Shown here: positions 5,604 to 7,783 of the stretch, in pieces
Position numbering within the stretch: the stretch's first letter is position 1
Layout of the letters: the number at the start of each line of letters is the position of its first letter
Source of the DNA: Chloroflexota bacterium
GTDB taxonomy: Bacteria; Chloroflexota; Dehalococcoidia; Bin125
Assembly (NCBI GenBank): GCA_027296805.1
Contig: JAPUIR010000152.1
Coordinates: forward strand, 1 to 7,783
Length of the DNA: 7,783 bases
Reading direction: 5' to 3'
Made by a program: the position numbers and the translations under genes
Notes under the pieces: generated by a model
Told to the model about the DNA's origin: nothing
What the model saw: the letters and a program-made list of their open reading frames with translations, nothing else
Databases searched by the model: none

Positions 5604-7783
5604 GCCGGCGGTCGCAGGGCAACAATCGGGCGCGGGGGTCGCGCGGAGGCAGCGGTGGACGCGGGCAGCGAACGTCCACGCGGCTGGCCGTGCGGCAGCG
5701 ACGACGACGTCGGGAGCGGCAGACCCGCAAGGGGTTCCCCAAGCTGTGGATCTTCGGGCCGATGTCGATCTTCATTGTGCTGTTGATCACGGCAGGCGCG
5801 GGCGCGGGCGCGGTGTACGGCGTCTACCGCTCGTTCGCGAACGATCTGGTGGAGCCGACGGACATTGAGCTGACGCAACGGTCGCTCGGGACGAGCAAGG
5901 TGTTCGACCGGGAGGGGGAGAGCGGCCGGCTGTTGTTCGAGTTCGCGGATCCGCTGTCGGGGCTACGCAATCCGATCAAGCTGGCAGTCGTGTCGCCGCA
6001 CCTAATCAACGCGACGGTTTCGACGGAGGACTCGACGTTCTTCGAGAACCGCGGGATCAATACGCGCGGGCTGCTGCGCGCGGCCTGGGAGAACCTGAAT
6101 CTGGGTCTGGGAAGCGGCAATTTCTTGGGGGGCTCCGGGGGCTCTTCGATTACGCAGCAACTCGTGAAGAACGTCCTGCTGCCCTTGGAAGAGCGGTCCG
6201 AGCGCACCATCAGTCGCAAGCTGAAGGAGACGATCCTGGCGCTGGAGCTGACCGACCAGTACCCGAAGACGCAGATCCTGGAGTGGTATCTCAATTCGAT
6301 CTTCTACGGCAATCACGCCTACGGAATCGGGGCGGCGAGCCAGCGCTACTTCGACAAGCCCGCGATGGAGCTGACTCTGGCGGAGGCAACGCTGCTGGCA
6401 GGGCTGCCGCAGGCGCCGGCCGATCTGGATCCGTTCCTCTATCCCACGCGCGCCAAGAACCGGCAGGCGGACGTGCTGGATCTGATGGTGATCAACGGCT
6501 ACATCGGCCGAGCGGAAGCGGAGGATGCGAAACGGGAGCCGCTGACTTTCGCGAGCCCCCAGTTCGAGATTTTGGCGCCGCACTTCGTGTTCTACGTCCA
6601 GGACGAGCTGATCACGCTGTGTGAGCGCGGGATCCTGACGCTGCCGGCGAACGTGGAGGATTGCGGGGACGTGCTCACGGAGGGTGGTCTGCGGATCACG
6701 ACGACCCTGGACTTCAACTTGCAGCAGCAGGCGGAGCAGATCGTGCGGTCAGATCTGGCGACGTTCGAGGAGCAGACCGGAGCCCACAACGCGGCGCTGG
6801 TGGCGATCGATCCGGCAAGCGGCGAAATCCGGGCGATGGTGGGGAGCCGGGACTTCTTCCGGGAAGACGTGGACGGGCAGGTCAACAATGCGATCGCGCT
6901 GAACTCGCCGGGGTCGTCGTTCAAACCGATCACTTACGTGACCGGGTTCCTGCGCAATCCGGAGCTCTGGAATCCAGCCACGATCGTGTGGGACGTGCCA
7001 TTGGAGTTCACCGAGGCCGACGGCAGCACGTTCTCGCCGGTGAACTTCGACGCGGTATCGCGGGGACCCGTCTCGATCCGGACGGCGCTGGCGAATTCGA
7101 TCAACGTGCCGGCGTTCCGTGTGGCGGACGAGCTGGGCGTGACAGCGGTGCTGGATATCGCACACCGCATGGGGATCACGACGATGCAGGATGCCAGCCA
7201 GTTTGGGCCGTCGATCACGCTGGGCGGCGGGGACGTGACGTTGGTGGATATGGCCTTCGCCTACAGCGTGTTCGCCAACTTGGGTGTGATGCGGGGGCAG
7301 CGCACGCTCCTGGACCTGCCGTTCGGCAACCGGGCCCTGGACCCGATCGCGATCCGCGAAGTACGGGATGTGAACGGGAACGTCCTCTATCGGATCGACA
7401 CCGCGGTGGAGCGTCGCGTGTTGCCGGCCGCGCAGGCCTACCAGATCACCGACATCCTCTCCGACAACTCGGCGCGGGCGATCCTGTACGGGCTCAACAG
7501 CACGCTGGTACTGGACCGGCCGGTGGCGGCGAAGACGGGGACGGCGGGGGAGCCGGGACGAAACGACTTGCGTCGCGACTACTGGACCGTGGGCTACACG
7601 CCCGATCTCGTGACGGCGGTCTGGGTGGGGAACCAAGACAACAGTCCGATGACGGGTGGGAGTTCGTCGCGGACAGCGGGGTTGATCTGGCACGATTTCA
7701 TGCTCGCGGCACACCAGGGCGTGCCGGTATCGGAGTTCGAGATACCGGAGGGGCTGACCACAGCGGAAGTGTTCGTGCCGCAG
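5600..7783 (+). CDS. class A penicillin-binding protein (GT51 transglycosylase + transpeptidase), 3' end cut by window
   Basis: 728 codons in one open frame from TTG (5600) to the window edge; the C-terminal tail is missing. Layout: a very basic cytoplasmic tail (residues 1-48), one membrane anchor (about 49-76), the GT51 glycosyltransferase domain (about 110-290), a linker, then the transpeptidase (about 394-700). GT51 motifs: catalytic Glu143 in STEDSTFFENRG, GGSSITQQLVKN (180-191), RKLKE (206-210) and ILEWYLNSIFYGN (226 onward). Transpeptidase motifs: SSFK with acyl-enzyme Ser439 and Lys442, SIN (500-502) and KTG (645-647). All active-site motifs are intact, so it should both polymerise and cross-link peptidoglycan outside the membrane and be a beta-lactam target. 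The TTG overlaps the methyltransferase TGA (TTGA) and has GGGAGG seven bases upstream; the later ATG at 5762 would cut into the membrane anchor. Oddities: His of the EDxxFxxH motif is Asn150, and Cys341/Cys355 lie in the inter-domain segment. Confidence 0.95.
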   Translation, partial: MSRRSQGNNRARGSRGGSGGRGQRTSTRLAVRQRRRRRERQTRKGFPKLWIFGPMSIFIVLLITAGAGAGAVYGVYRSFANDLVEPTDIELTQRSLGTSKVFDREGESGRLLFEFADPLSGLRNPIKLAVVSPHLINATVSTEDSTFFENRGINTRGLLRAAWENLNLGLGSGNFLGGSGGSSITQQLVKNVLLPLEERSERTISRKLKETILALELTDQYPKTQILEWYLNSIFYGNHAYGIGAASQRYFDKPAMELTLAEATLLAGLPQAPADLDPFLYPTRAKNRQADVLDLMVINGYIGRAEAEDAKREPLTFASPQFEILAPHFVFYVQDELITLCERGILTLPANVEDCGDVLTEGGLRITTTLDFNLQQQAEQIVRSDLATFEEQTGAHNAALVAIDPASGEIRAMVGSRDFFREDVDGQVNNAIALNSPGSSFKPITYVTGFLRNPELWNPATIVWDVPLEFTEADGSTFSPVNFDAVSRGPVSIRTALANSINVPAFRVADELGVTAVLDIAHRMGITTMQDASQFGPSITLGGGDVTLVDMAFAYSVFANLGVMRGQRTLLDLPFGNRALDPIAIREVRDVNGNVLYRIDTAVERRVLPAAQAYQITDILSDNSARAILYGLNSTLVLDRPVAAKTGTAGEPGRNDLRRDYWTVGYTPDLVTAVWVGNQDNSPMTGGSSSRTAGLIWHDFMLAAHQGVPVSEFEIPEGLTTAEVFVPQ

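Noticed and set aside
5694..5712. Short CGA/CGAC tandem repeat in the PBP 5' region
   Set aside because: It simply encodes the Arg run of the basic tail and is too short to call a repeat element.
6749..7714. A 321-codon minus-strand frame within the PBP gene
   Set aside because: It is His/Arg/Pro-rich without motifs and lies opposite the intact transpeptidase domain.

Overview
This is a GC-rich bacterial window that looks chromosomal, with short gaps and overlapping genes. The proteins present are an SPFH protein, a bacterial GatC/GatA pair, an Lrp regulator next to a YugH/AlaT-like aminotransferase, and a class A penicillin-binding protein. Together they show a peptidoglycan-making bacterium that uses tRNA-dependent amidation. 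The exact lineage cannot be fixed from sequence alone. My best guess is Chloroflexota: the Lrp/aminotransferase pairing, the wording of the PBP transglycosylase motif and the base composition are compatible with it, but this is recalled knowledge and was not searched.

Layout. The window opens on the + strand with the C-terminal end of an SPFH/stomatin-type membrane protein (1-300). It ends tail-to-tail against a five-gene minus-strand run. In transcription order that run is gatC (4603-4295), gatA (4295-2787), an Lrp/AsnC regulator (2698-2219), a class I/II aminotransferase (2214-1036) and an alpha/beta hydrolase (1001-297). A 184-bp divergent region (4604-4787) separates it from a plus-strand pair: a class I SAM-dependent methyltransferase (4788-5603) and a class A PBP (5600 to beyond the window end). 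The PBP begins at a TTG codon that overlaps the methyltransferase stop and has a strong Shine-Dalgarno sequence, so an ATG-only gene search would miss it.

How the genes work together. GatC and GatA are two of the three subunits of the amidotransferase that makes Gln-tRNA(Gln) and/or Asn-tRNA(Asn); GatB is not in the window. The Lrp regulator and aminotransferase have the arrangement of an amino-acid-responsive regulator with its target enzyme; an alanine-forming role is possible but inferred. The methyltransferase and PBP are translationally coupled, which suggests a cell-envelope role for the methyltransferase.

Across the window, plus-strand genes favour codons ending in G and minus-strand genes favour codons ending in C. 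The + strand is therefore G-rich regardless of gene direction, as expected from replication-strand bias.

I see no CRISPR array, tRNA, rRNA, insertion sequence, phage gene or defence system. No gap exceeds 300 bases. The region looks like ordinary core chromosome, with a few local oddities listed as findings; I found no convincing new system.
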